Source of the DNA: Druceiella hillmani
Lineage: Eukaryota; Arthropoda; Insecta; Lepidoptera; Hepialidae
Direction of reading: 5' to 3'
Length of the DNA stretch: 64,000 nucleotides
Assembly (NCBI GenBank): GCA_039881145.1
Contig: JAYKKI010000006.1
Location: 7,510,501 to 7,574,500, forward strand
The notes under the pieces are model-generated. The model was given only the letters and a program-made list of their open reading frames with translations, did no database searches and was not told the DNA's origin. Numbering within the stretch: the first letter of the stretch is position 1; each line of letters opens with the position of its first letter. Shown one piece after another: positions 13,801 through 22,740 of the stretch. Position numbers and translations under genes: made by a program.

Positions 13801-16800
13801 AGTTGTTTTTCCCAAAATTCTATAAATCGGAAATCCGATGACTGAACCGTTTTCATATATAATACCGATTGACAATTCCTGTATCATATAATCGATTTGA
13901 CTCAAATTTGGAATAAATTAGCCCTATTTGTCTAGCCACTATAAATATATCATGACTGTTTCCTAGTTATATTTCCGAAATATTTAGAATATGTTGTACT
14001 TACGTATAATACATGATCTTCCAGGATCGTTGCTCTGGATGCCTCCGCTAGATTGTTTCACTGGCCAGCACCTTTATACAGGCGGATTGATAAGAATGAT
14101 GCCACACAAACTATTGCGATCCATACTTCTGCATACCGACATGGTGTCTTTCTGCCGATAGCTAAAGCAGACTTCTATGTAAATGAGGGAGCACCTATTC
14201 AACCTGGTTGTGGTGCACAGACTTTAGCCAGTGAGGGTAAGACATGATTTCCCAAAAAATTATTTAGTTTTCTTACTGCCCAGCTTCAATTATTAGACTA
14301 TAAAACTAGTAGTGGCTGGCGGTACCAAATTCCATATATTGTAAGACTTGTTTACATATTGATAGGAAAATCCAATAAGAATAGCTTTATAGAGGTAATA
14401 TGTAGTATAAACTGGGATTTTACTCCGGCACCAAATTTGGTAGATTATTCGGTTATGTGGCTTTAGGGCAAATATTTTATTATTTCAAATTAAATAACAG
14501 AGCATATTTAACTAGTATCATTTTACAACTTGTATAAATCCACTTGTAAACCTGACATGATTTCTTTTATTATTTATCAATTTCACACAATTCCATTTTT
14601 TTGCAAACTGTTTGATCTAAAGGTTGAAAAAAATCGATAAATAGTACCCTTTAATTAGAATATGAAAACGTGAGCAGATTACATGATAGGCGTCTAAAAG
14701 CTTTAGCATTTACAGGAACGTCACCTAATTTAAATGAATTCCTTATATTTTTTGTCTTCCAGGTCCATCATTTTGATCATTTCCAATTTCACCATCGTTG
14801 GTGTCATTTTTAGTAAATATAGCATGACATCTATCTTGCAATATCTCTCCTAATTTATTCAAGTCTACCAATGGCTTCTCTTGTAATTCAGCATCGCAAG
14901 CAATGTCTTCCAATCTCTTCAGAGGGGAGCTGAACTTTTTGAAGCTCTTTTTTAGATGAGGTTTGCAACATTTATTTTTTCCCAAGCATCTTAGGCTATA
15001 GTTTAGAAAAATTAGACATGTAGATGCAGATATGCCCTTACATATAGTCTTATCTTGTCTTTTTATTCAAAAACATTTTGTTGTATACTGTGCGTGCGTA
15101 CAAAGAACAATAACTAGTTGACCAATTGCCGAAATAACAATAACTAGCTGGTTATGGTTGTTAATCAATAATTATATTTATTTTTAATTTGCTCATATTA
15201 TGGATTGAAATTAAATGCATGATATATCAATATGTATGACTAACAAGAGACATTGTTTCCTTATATCTATGTAGTGCAAAATTTAGTATAGCAACAGTAA
15301 ACACGTCCACGTGGAACGGTTTTTTGCAAATACATTTAAGTGCAGTTTTACCCTATCAATAAAACTTTAAAAACCTCTTAGACCCGTTTACCTCCCTCTA
15401 ATTGTTTTGACTTTTTTAACCACCGAGATAGCTTTAAAATAGTGGAAAGTCTTTGATGCATTTCCTCTAAATTTTTGATCTTAAAAACATTACCATGTTT
15501 TCAAACTTAGGTCACAATTCATTTAAAATGTTAACAAATTAATTATATTATCTACTCGCGACAAAATAGTAGTGAGAAAATGCGTAATCATCGTTTGCCT
15601 ATTATCTCATGATTTTATATTTAGCGATCTCCCTTTACAGCTAGGCATATAAAAAAGAAAACATGGAAGGTAAGAAGACTTAAACAAGTTTTTAATAATA
15701 CTATTTGATATTCGCTTTTTAGTTAAGTATTTTCTTCAAATCCCAACATAAATTGATTTAAAAAATAACTACAGTCTCTTTTATTATGAGCTATACTACA
15801 AAGCCATAGTCACTTTTATTAGTCATTGTCACTTTTCGCTTTGGACAGTCAGGTAATAAAATAGCAAAAATACTCGACCTTTTTAATCACGAAATACTCC
15901 AAAAATGATTCAGTTAAAAACAGAATTGTGAATTACGGATATACAAATAGGGGAAGGTAGCCTAAAAAGGGTAGGCTAACGTAGAGGTTAAAAAGCTCTG
16001 TAAATTAGCTTCATTATATTAGCTTGTTTTACATTACGGGATAGAACATTTATCGAACATAAAATTAAATATAATATGAAGGCATCAAGTATCAAATATT
16101 TATTTAATAAGATAAGTACAAAAACCATTTTAAAAACCCATTTTGCCGACATGTGCGCCTAAAACGGGTAACCCCTTCGGGCGAAACAGGTACGCTTAGG
16201 ATAAAACGAGTAAGTGACACATATAGGCAGACGATGACATTTATAATTAATAAAAAACTGAACAATTGTAACATATTTTACCATTTTGGCAGGAAACTTA
16301 TAATAAATTCGGTCTTTAACCATAATATTTGTAAACTAATTTGAGATCATTTACAAAAAAAAATAACCTTGAACTTATATTATTTTAAAGCTAGGCCCTT
16401 ATTATCAGTTTAGATAGAGAGTCTAAGCATTATGGAGATTAATTATTATATGAATAAAGAAAATTTAAAACTTAAATATACATGAAACTTTTACTATAAC
16501 ATTAGTCCTTAAGCTAGGGTCTAATGAACAGTCTAGAGCTACATCGTATTTTTTTTATTTTTTTCTATAATATTTCTAAATAGGGCTTATAAATCTTGTA
16601 GAAAAACGTAAACAAAAATATGATACAGCATCATAGATTTAGGGGAACAATATTTATTCCTCACACAAATCACAAAAATAGGAACCTATAGCTATATAAG
16701 TAGTACAAGCCTCGTGAGCCCATTCTTTACAGTATCCACATTCTGTCTAATCTTCTCCAGGTGGACCACATACGGGTCACCATAAATCAGGCAAAAAATA

Positions 16801-19692
16801 GTTTTCCCTGTTTTTTATTAACTTTCTTTATTTTGGTGGTAGAATTCCTAACACTTTTGTCACCCTTTTTTGCACACAGGGGAGTTTTTTTCTTCTCAGT
16901 ACTTTTGATACATTTCTTCTTTTCTTCCTTTTCTCTGTGCAGTTTCTTTATTGGTGTACTTGATACTTACTACTTCAACTTTTTGAATCTTCCGCTTGTG
17001 ATTTGGTTTACTTGAACCGTTTTGGCATAGGTGGAATATATATATAGCTTTTACATGAACCAAAGATGGCAATGGAGAAGATACAAATGGAGAAACGGTT
17101 CAGTCAGGGTTGAGAGAAAGACGGATACGAGGAGATTTTTTTTCCATTTCTTAGTGCAGATTGGGATGCATGACTGAGATCTATTGAGTTTTCTATTGTT
17201 GCTAATGGAGATGATTTAGGTTTGTCCGTCAATCTGGAAGGCCAAAAAATCTGACTCAAATTCAAAGAATCAAATATATGATGATATACTGGTCATATCC
17301 CAGTTGATTTCAAACATTAATGGTATTCTGTGCATCAGTTGTTCTCAAATAAACATCGCTAAAAAGTCTCCAACAAGAGATCAACCATTCGTTTTCTACC
17401 AAAAATAAGGAATGGTGGAATAAAAGAACCAGCTGCGTTGCAACAGCATATAACCGTTGCTAATTTCCGCCTCTTCACGCTAGAGATTATGCCTACCTGC
17501 TTTTTGCCAGTTCTAGAGAAAATTTTTGGAGCCTTGAAACTGCCTGTTTGAATACCCGTTTCTATCAATATTATAAATCCGGCTTGCGTCAATGGCATGT
17601 TTCTATATATTTTTGTTTCCAGGATATCAAAGATCTTGTCAATTTGGGGTTTGTAGAAACCTTTGGCTCGTGTAATAGACTTTGGTTCTGCCTGTCTAAT
17701 CGCAAGTTCAGGATGTCTAATTGCATGTTTTCTGTATACTGGTATACCAGTTCCAAAAATTAAAGTTTAGTAATCCCATAAAAAATATTCTCATTCTTGA
17801 AGGTTATTGAAGACAGGCTGATATCTCTCTAGTTTCTTTCCTGAACTTCCATTTGTTATATGTCTTTGCAAGGTAGACAGCGTAAACCCATACCTTTTCA
17901 CAGCAGCGGAGACCGAAGTTGTTTTGGCTTCTTCCATTGCCAGTTGCATGGTAACTTCGCTCCAGGACGCACGCTCGGTTTTACGTTTATATTTATTCAC
18001 CATCTGAAAAAATCCAAATAATTAACATAATATTGATTCCAGGGCAAAACAGGTGCCTATCCATTTTGCCCAAGAGCCCATGTTTTTAGAAAATTATAAT
18101 AACCTCAAAATGGAAGGTGATGCCGGTTAACATACTTTCTTAATTTACAGTTAAATTGTGCTAAAATAAAATGTTAACACGAATAAAATGTCACTTATAA
18201 AGACTTTTAACTAATTGTGAGACACATTTTATTTTTTTTTTTAATAAAGTCACTAAAAACTTTCGTTGCATACACCTACGCCATTACACGAAATTCGACA
18301 ACGTTCGGAAACTCTTGGCACACCCACACAAAAACACTAACGCTTGATACAGTATTGTACGAGTACTTAGGCCACCTTCCCTTATAATTTCATAACGTAA
18401 TTCAAATCAACGAATTTTTTATACTATTTTAAAAATCTTTTCATTTTTGTGGAAATTAAGGTTCACAAAATGTAATTTTCAATAAAAACTATATTTTTAG
18501 GAGTTTTAGACCAATACTTTCTTCTAAGATTTTAGTCATTTATTTGCATTTTTACTCGATCTTAATAACGTTTTGTGTGATATGATAGATTTACTTAACG
18601 ATATAATACACTAGGACACGCAAAAATATTCAATATTTTTCAACAGTGACGACTACTGATGTACTCAATCTTTAATGTATTCAGTTATGTTCGTCAAAGA
18701 CGAGTGGAATTCGCAACGTAAATGTTCCGCACACACTTCCGCGCACATAAATATTTAGAGATATATTGTATTTTTGCTAAACTATTTCTATTAGGCTGTA
18801 GCAGTTTCGGAGACTTTAGGGAAATAATTTAAGTAAGTACACGGAAGGTTCTTTATGTTATTACGCACATATAAACATTCAAATGTACCATCACATTTCT
18901 GTAAAATTATTTATATTTTCCTTACTTACACTGTAGCAGATTCAAAACATCCTCTTTTAAGTGATTTTCCACACATGATATAGGAAATAGAAAAAAATAT
19001 CTTGAATGCCTATTCTAAACGTTTTTATAAATATATTTGAGGGTTAACTACTGAAATATATACAGGACAATACGACAGGATAATTAAAAGTTTTTTAATG
19101 TAACGGATGTGAGAGACGAGTTAACGCTCAGGTCAACATAAGTTATTTTATAAGGGTTCCCTTTTTTAATTCTAAAAAGAATGAATTTTACAATTCATTA
19201 TATGCACAGTATAAAATGAATTAAAGCTATTAAAATTTCCAGACCTTTATTGCGATGCCAATAGAAGCTGGCAAGTGTACGCAGCCAGCATCGAGCAACC
19301 GAAACTGTTCAGGGCTGCTAGAGCTGATAATTATAATGAATTTTCTGACCAAACTTGCGAGGAGAATGCCAAAAAAGAGGCCATTTTTATGGGACCTCAC
19401 GTCGATCAAGAGTAAGTATATTTGCTATCAATCAAATGTTTACGTTTTTAATAATCTGTGTCTATAAATACAATATTTTTCCATCAAAAGCTTAAGTTTT
19501 AAGTAGACTGTATATGTAAATACACTAATTGTCGATATAATGAGTAAAATTTTAATAAACTGTGTCAAAGCGTTCTCTTTTAATTAAGTGGGAACATACA
19601 TTATAAAAACTGAAAACTGTTAGTAAAGAGCTTTTGTCCGCACATATACTCTAAATATAATTAGTCTTTCTCCATCATTATAATTTATATAT

Positions 19693-19748
<56 letters not shown>

Positions 19749-20256
19749 TTATATTTATATTTATATTTATATTTATATTTATATTTATATTTATATTTAT
19801 ATTTATATATAATATGTGTGTGTGTGTATGTTTGTGTGTTTACATATCACTTGTAAAATTTAGAATAAAAAAGCCCTAATTAATGAAATAATGGATACTC
19901 ACAGAGATGGAAAGTTTATAGAATTGTGAGGTACACAAAAATAGAGGCTTAATTATCTAAAAACTTTATATGCAAAATTAGAGTTTGAATATAAAGTTTG
20001 TTTTGAGTACACAATTGTGTACACAAAATGGATTTTCAGTATCACCATTTTTTATTTTTTAGTGAATCCAAAAATCTCAGCTCTTTTGAAACTATGAATT
20101 TTTATTTCTTATGACCTTTTTCTTCTAATAAATTGATTTGTTTTCAAAACTTTCTTTGTAATGGGAGTTGTCCTCCGCAGGCTCCAGGGAATTTTCTACT
20201 TTAGCACAGATGGTGAATATCCTTATGGAAGAGGAAACGAGGGATTGTGTATTTAA
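2985..20256 (+). CDS. Pancreatic-lipase-family secreted protein, seven exons, catalytic His replaced
   Basis: Join 2985-3048, 3388-3442, 5348-5597, 12840-12991, 14025-14236, 19243-19411, 20181-20256 (978 bp, 325 aa plus stop). Every intron is GT-AG and the phases agree at all six junctions. Residues 1-17 form a signal peptide ([17 protein letters not shown]). Family marks: nucleophile region [12 protein letters not shown] (Ser151), ALD (Asp179), [23 protein letters not shown] (Cys236), CDANRSW (248-254) and the C-terminal YPYGRG. Known for the family: Ser-Asp-His triad, nucleophile elbow GxSxG, and the His in a C-x-H-x-R-S motif. Here that His is Ala250 and the first elbow Gly is Ala149, so I infer loss of lipase catalysis, as in dipteran yolk proteins. 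Only 11 residues separate Cys236 and Cys248, a short lid as in PLA1-type members. N-glycosylation sequons occur at Asn30 and Asn143. The frame is intact, so it is probably expressed. Expression in gut or another secretory tissue is a guess. Confidence 0.92.
3388..3442 (+). CDS. Lipase-family gene, exon 2
   Basis: Preceded by a TTTTTTCAG acceptor and followed by GTAAGT. Encodes residues 22-39 plus two bases, with the sequon NVS at 30-32 and GIFYRYFP leading into the lipase domain. The 339-bp intron before it is small and unremarkable. Confidence 0.82.
3443..5347. other. Lipase intron 2 (1.9 kb)
   Basis: Contains a complex TA-rich microsatellite near its 5' end (3471-3690). The remainder, about 1.65 kb, shows no gene or recognisable mobile element. 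Confidence 0.7.
3471..3690. repeat. Compound (TA)n array with a duplicated 37-bp interruption
   Basis: Long TA runs are interrupted twice by the same non-TA segment (3522-3558 and 3610-3646, 88 bases apart) containing ACATATATGTGTACATATG and GAATAAATAAATA. The array has therefore grown by duplication of a larger unit as well as by slippage. Confidence 0.9.
5348..5597 (+). CDS. Lipase-family gene, exon 3
   Basis: Largest exon; acceptor TTATTTAG, donor AAG|GTAAGC, phase 0 at the 3' end. Encodes residues 40-123: [14 protein letters not shown], then [13 protein letters not shown], a variant of the family's early beta strand and first active-site loop, then a helical segment ending VAKEVQK. Confidence 0.9.
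6985..7130 (+). repeat. Dispersed repeat fragment, family A (3' part)
   Basis: Contains ATTCCCGTTGAGCTAGAAAC, AAAATTTGG and AGCACGAGTAC in the same order as the 3' half of the longer copy at 50063-50430 (TTCCCATCGACCTA, TAAATTTGGCA, AGCACAAGTA). Diverged and truncated. The family resembles repeats I associate with Lepidoptera. Confidence 0.55.
8233..8610 (+). pseudogene. Mariner-family transposase relic (N-terminal part)
   Basis: Broken reading frames give [15 protein letters not shown], then [13 protein letters not shown], then [20 protein letters not shown] and [11 protein letters not shown], then [17 protein letters not shown]. These follow the order of mariner transposases: HTH domain (FKxGRxSLEDDPRSGRP, xVRELVxxNRR) and the first catalytic Asp in VTGDETWVHxxxPETK. 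At least two frame changes and an in-frame stop after LEDVP make it non-functional, and the rest of the catalytic domain is missing. It sits in sense orientation in lipase intron 3. No terminal repeats were found. Confidence 0.75.
10823..10914. repeat. (TA)n microsatellite
   Basis: TA run interrupted by ACATACAT and TATGTATAT, in lipase intron 3. Confidence 0.93.
12276..12366. repeat. Short local tandem duplications
   Basis: CTACTTTACATTGAATTTT-like and TTTTTACAAATGATGATAATT segments occur back to back twice, and AATTACAAATGATGAT recurs again. Confidence 0.75.
12840..12991 (+). CDS. Lipase-family gene, exon 4 (nucleophile elbow)
   Basis: Acceptor CTCCAAG, donor AAAG|GTACAT, 3' phase 2. Encodes residues 124-173 plus two bases: VGRAFGKQL, the sequon NET at 143-145, then [14 protein letters not shown] with the nucleophile Ser151. 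The usual GxSxG is AFSLG here. Cys133 and Cys168 may pair. A decayed copy of this exon lies at 34.44-35.07 kb. Confidence 0.92.
12992..14024. other. Lipase intron 4 (1.0 kb)
   Basis: AT-rich; no gene or mobile element seen. Confidence 0.65.
14025..14236 (+). CDS. Lipase-family gene, exon 5 (Asp and substrate-loop region)
   Basis: Acceptor CTTCCAG, donor GAGG|GTAAGA, 3' phase 1. Encodes residues 175-244. [11 protein letters not shown] carries the catalytic-position Asp179; [21 protein letters not shown] and QPGC are strong family matches. The usual GLDPAGP is altered to ALDASAR. Confidence 0.92.
14743..14985 (-). CDS. Unrecognised 80-codon open frame antisense in lipase intron 5
   Basis: Encodes a compositionally balanced, charged peptide: [14 protein letters not shown] near the start, [18 protein letters not shown] and LDRCHAIF-like text in the middle, and an acidic Asn/Asp-rich tail ([14 protein letters not shown]). 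The first in-track codon is TTG; an exact start or splice site cannot be assigned. It lacks the Ile/Tyr/Lys bias of random AT-rich open frames, so it may be a fragment of a transposon gene or a real exon of a nested gene. I do not recognise it. Confidence 0.3.
   Translation of the reverse strand: MGKNKCCKPHLKKSFKKFSSPLKRLEDIACDAELQEKPLVDLNKLGEILQDRCHAIFTKNDTNDGEIGNDQNDGPGRQKI
15950..18382 (-). mobile_element. Pogo-type DNA transposon, inactive, with terminal inverted repeats and TA target duplication
   Basis: Left end GGGGAAGGTAGCCTAA (15950 on) pairs with the inverted right end AGGGAAGGTGGCCTAA (ending 18382). Both ends are bordered by TA (15948-15949 and 18383-18384), the target site used by the Tc1/mariner/pogo group. 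The 2433-bp interior carries pogo-like transposase remains on the minus strand. It lies antisense to the lipase gene inside intron 5. Confidence 0.85.
16654..18003 (-). pseudogene. Pogo-family transposase pseudogene with C-terminal zinc finger
   Basis: N-terminal block (18003-17791): [20 protein letters not shown] and [17 protein letters not shown], a psq-type HTH. Middle (about 17740-17359): [59 protein letters not shown] and [20 protein letters not shown], matching the pogo/jerky DDE domain start; the catalytic Asp of the usual (M/V)DETG is Ile (LIETG). The middle-to-end catalytic segment, including the other acidic residues, is missing. The linker [17 protein letters not shown] and LTDKPKSSP follows, then a basic stretch, then a Cys/His finger [14 protein letters not shown] and FCDLCEE at the end (stop TAA read at 16654-16656). 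Several in-frame stops. Clearly dead. Confidence 0.85.
19243..19411 (+). CDS. Lipase-family gene, exon 6 (catalytic-His position)
   Basis: Acceptor TTTCCAG, donor AAGA|GTAAGT, 3' phase 2. Encodes residues 245-300 plus two bases. [16 protein letters not shown] corresponds to the family's C-x-H-x-R-S-x-x-Y-(Y/F)-x-x-S-I block; the His position holds Ala250 while Cys248, Arg252 and Ser253 are kept. FSDQTCEEN and FMGPHVD follow, the usual Cys/Met-Gly region before the C-terminus. Confidence 0.92.
19412..20180. other. Lipase intron 6 (0.8 kb)
   Basis: Mostly occupied by the compound microsatellite at 19696-19840; otherwise featureless. Confidence 0.7.
19696..19840. repeat. Compound microsatellite: (TA)n, (TTTATA)n, (GT)n
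   Basis: A TA run (about 19696-19735) passes into a regular hexamer array with TTTATA period (about 19736-19808), then a short GT run. Located in lipase intron 6. Confidence 0.93.
20181..20256 (+). CDS. Lipase-family gene, exon 7 (C-terminus and stop)
   Basis: Acceptor CTCCGCAG. Encodes residues 301-325: [19 protein letters not shown], the family's final beta strand, then NEGLCI and TAA (20254-20256). Confidence 0.9.
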
Positions 20257-20257
20257 C

Positions 20258-20263
20258 AATAAA
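20258..20263 (+). promoter_or_regulatory. Candidate polyadenylation signal of lipase gene
   Basis: AATAAA begins two bases after the stop codon. This is unusually close, so the real signal may be a later one. Confidence 0.35.
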
Positions 20264-21180
20264 AAAGCTTTGACGAAGTCAAAAAGTGCAATGTATTTTA
20301 AGCTACCTAAACATAAAAAAGTATTATTTTAAACTTGTGAAGTTTTTGTCAAAGAAATACATTTAGAATATATCATGATCTATTTTATAACGTAGGTTAA
20401 TAAAAATGTATGGAAAATACAAAACAGTAATCATGTTGCAATAATCATTTTTTTATTTCCACTAAAAGCTTCATTTATTTGTAGTTTAACACTTATTTCG
20501 TAACACAAATAATACACGAGCTGGTTGATGTTCATCTAAATGATGTCAAAAATATTGAAAGGTTGGTACGAAGTAATATAGACGACGACTTTAACGAGTG
20601 ATGGCAGAAAAATTCTCACATAAGGTAGATATCCAATTAATTCAGTTGTGCTTATTCTTCCATTCATTTTAAATTGTATTGTATTGTATTTGTAACTCAC
20701 CAAAAATATAAATATGAATAAAGCAGCCAAGTTGGGTACAAAAAATAAATGGTTTGTTGGCTTCGTCGACCAACCAATTAGAATCATAGTGGTTACAAGA
20801 TTTTATTATATTTTCTTGAAATTGACGTCAAGAAATATATGAAAATGTTTAAAATATATAAAAATGTTGAAAATATATGAAAAAAAATCAGTAAGCGTGA
20901 CGTGTTGTCAGAAATGTAACAATTCTTTCTTAATTTCTCAATTTCTTCACCAGTTATCGTTGAAACTTGGTTGTTGAATATTTCAAATCATGAATCTCTT
21001 TCTTGGACTCTCTAGTTACTCTTTCTATTAATTTAATAAAAGTGTGTATTTATAGGGTATAATGTTTTATTATTAGTTTCATTATTCAACACCGCTCAAT
21101 TTTCAACTACGTTACTCATTTACATCTCTGCATAAGTGGTAAGAAGAATGAATATAAAAATTCAAGCGATACCTCAAAAA

Positions 21181-21300
21181 CTCGGTTCTGGAGTTATTGA
21201 ATAATTATGGTCTACGGACTGTTCGCAATTTTGATATAAACTGGATTTTGGAAATATTGAACAATTCTAGTGTACGGACTGTTGGCAATTTTGATGTAAA
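21181..21300. repeat. 60-bp tandem repeat, two copies
   Basis: Units 21181-21240 and 21241-21300 align without gaps with 49 of 60 positions identical by hand count; both contain TACGGACTGTT and GCAATTTTGAT. Confidence 0.88.
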
Positions 21301-22144
21301 TCTACATCTTTCATGGCGCTGAGCGAGTGTCGATTCTAGATTCCGATGCTAAAACATGTCATAATTATGGCACTTGAATCTCAGAAATTGATAAAATTTG
21401 AACAGAAAATTTTCAGTGAATCAATTTTTGATAAATCAATGCACATTTTATTTACATATCCTATTATTTTGTATCAAAAATAACTATTAGCAACATGATT
21501 ATACGTTCTATGTCTTTTAATGCCAATTGATAACCTATAAACTGAAACATTTATTAGTTTTTGTTTTATAAAAAAGGTACATGAAGGAAATCAAAGGAAT
21601 GCAATGGCCGTGTATTCTACATTGAAAGTTCTTTTCGAGATGGAAACGTTTAATTGTTATCTGATATTTTTTCTCATTTAAACATTATAATTTAGACACT
21701 AATATAAAGAAAAAAATAATATGAAGAAAGAAAAACCAGAACATATGCAAAAGGAAGCGACCTGTAATAAAGCCTTACAGAACAACCATAAACCAGTGTT
21801 GAGTAAGGGTACATTTAAATTGAAAGGAAATTATGTCTTGTTTTAATTTGATCAAAAAAAGGAAGAAAATTAAACGTAGCTATTTTCCTTTGGGGACGGT
21901 TGTTTCATTCCCCTAGCAGTCACTGGAAGTATGAACCAAAAATATAATTACAATATTGAACCATAACAGACAAACAAACAAATTGTTATTGCCTTTACCT
22001 ACGGCAATATTTTTATTATCTATTATTAATAAAAATATTCTCTTTAATTTATCCGGCTCCAATACAATTATTTTTTCTTTAGCCTTTGTTGCCTTAGATG
22101 TGGATTATCGAAGAAATCATAACTTTTTTCAATATTTTAAATAA

Positions 22145-22188
22145 ATTATTCGACACCAAGTATCGATTGATACTTGGTATCGAATAAT
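22145..22188. repeat. 44-bp near-perfect palindrome
   Basis: ATTATTCGACACCAAGTATC, a 4-base centre, then GATACTTGGTATCGAATAAT; the arms pair with one mismatch. A further GACAAGTATCG follows at once. Confidence 0.88.
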
Positions 22189-22469
22189 CGACAAGTATCG
22201 TACTGAGCTTATGGTAGAAATAAAGAAAACCATGAAAACCCGTGACTTTGGAGAAAGTATACTAGAAACGAATAAGGGGAACCCAATACGCGATCCAGAC
22301 TCGCACCTGGCTGTTTTTTTACTCCTAAGCTGGTTGATGAAAGGTATATTGATAGATATCAGCCTCATTTCTTATATTTTTGTTCCTTTGTTATGAATTT
22401 AATTACATATATTAGATGACAAGTTATGTATATAAATCGCAACTAGATGGCATTTTTTTCCTTTTTTAC

Positions 22470-22740
22470 TAACGGAAATACCTCACAAGGAAAAACGAAC
22501 CCTTACAGGATCACTTCTTTGTCCGCCTGTCTGACTATTTTGTCTATCAAGACCCCTTTTCTCAGGAAGACGTGAATTTATCGAGTTGAAACTAATATCA
22601 AACAGTTAGGTCTAAGACCTCATTGAAGTCTTAGATCTAAGTATTTGATACTAATTTCAGGTCCCTTGGTGTTTTAAAAAAATCAAGTTTCTAAGTCTAC
22701 GCAACGAAAAACATTAAAAATACGGCAATTAAATTTGTAA
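22470..22740 (+). repeat. Dispersed repeat, family A, with internal inversion
   Basis: AACCCTTACAGGATCACTTC, GTCCGCCTGTCTG and TCTCAGGAAGACGTG match the copy at 50063-50430. Within it, GAAACTAATATCAAACAGTTA and AGGTCTAAGAC are followed by an inverted version ending ATTTGATACTAATTTC (about 22585-22655), so a piece has been duplicated in reverse. The tail AACGAAAAACATTAAAAATAC again matches the longer copy. Confidence 0.7.

Larger units (their letters stand above)
14237..19242. other. Lipase intron 5 (5.0 kb)
   Basis: Holds an unrecognised antisense open frame (14743-14985) and a whole pogo-type element (15950-18382). The remaining sequence is AT-rich without recognisable content. Confidence 0.7.

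Noticed and set aside
16761..17015. 84-codon hydrophobic plus-strand frame
   Set aside because: It is the complement of the basic linker of the pogo transposase pseudogene.
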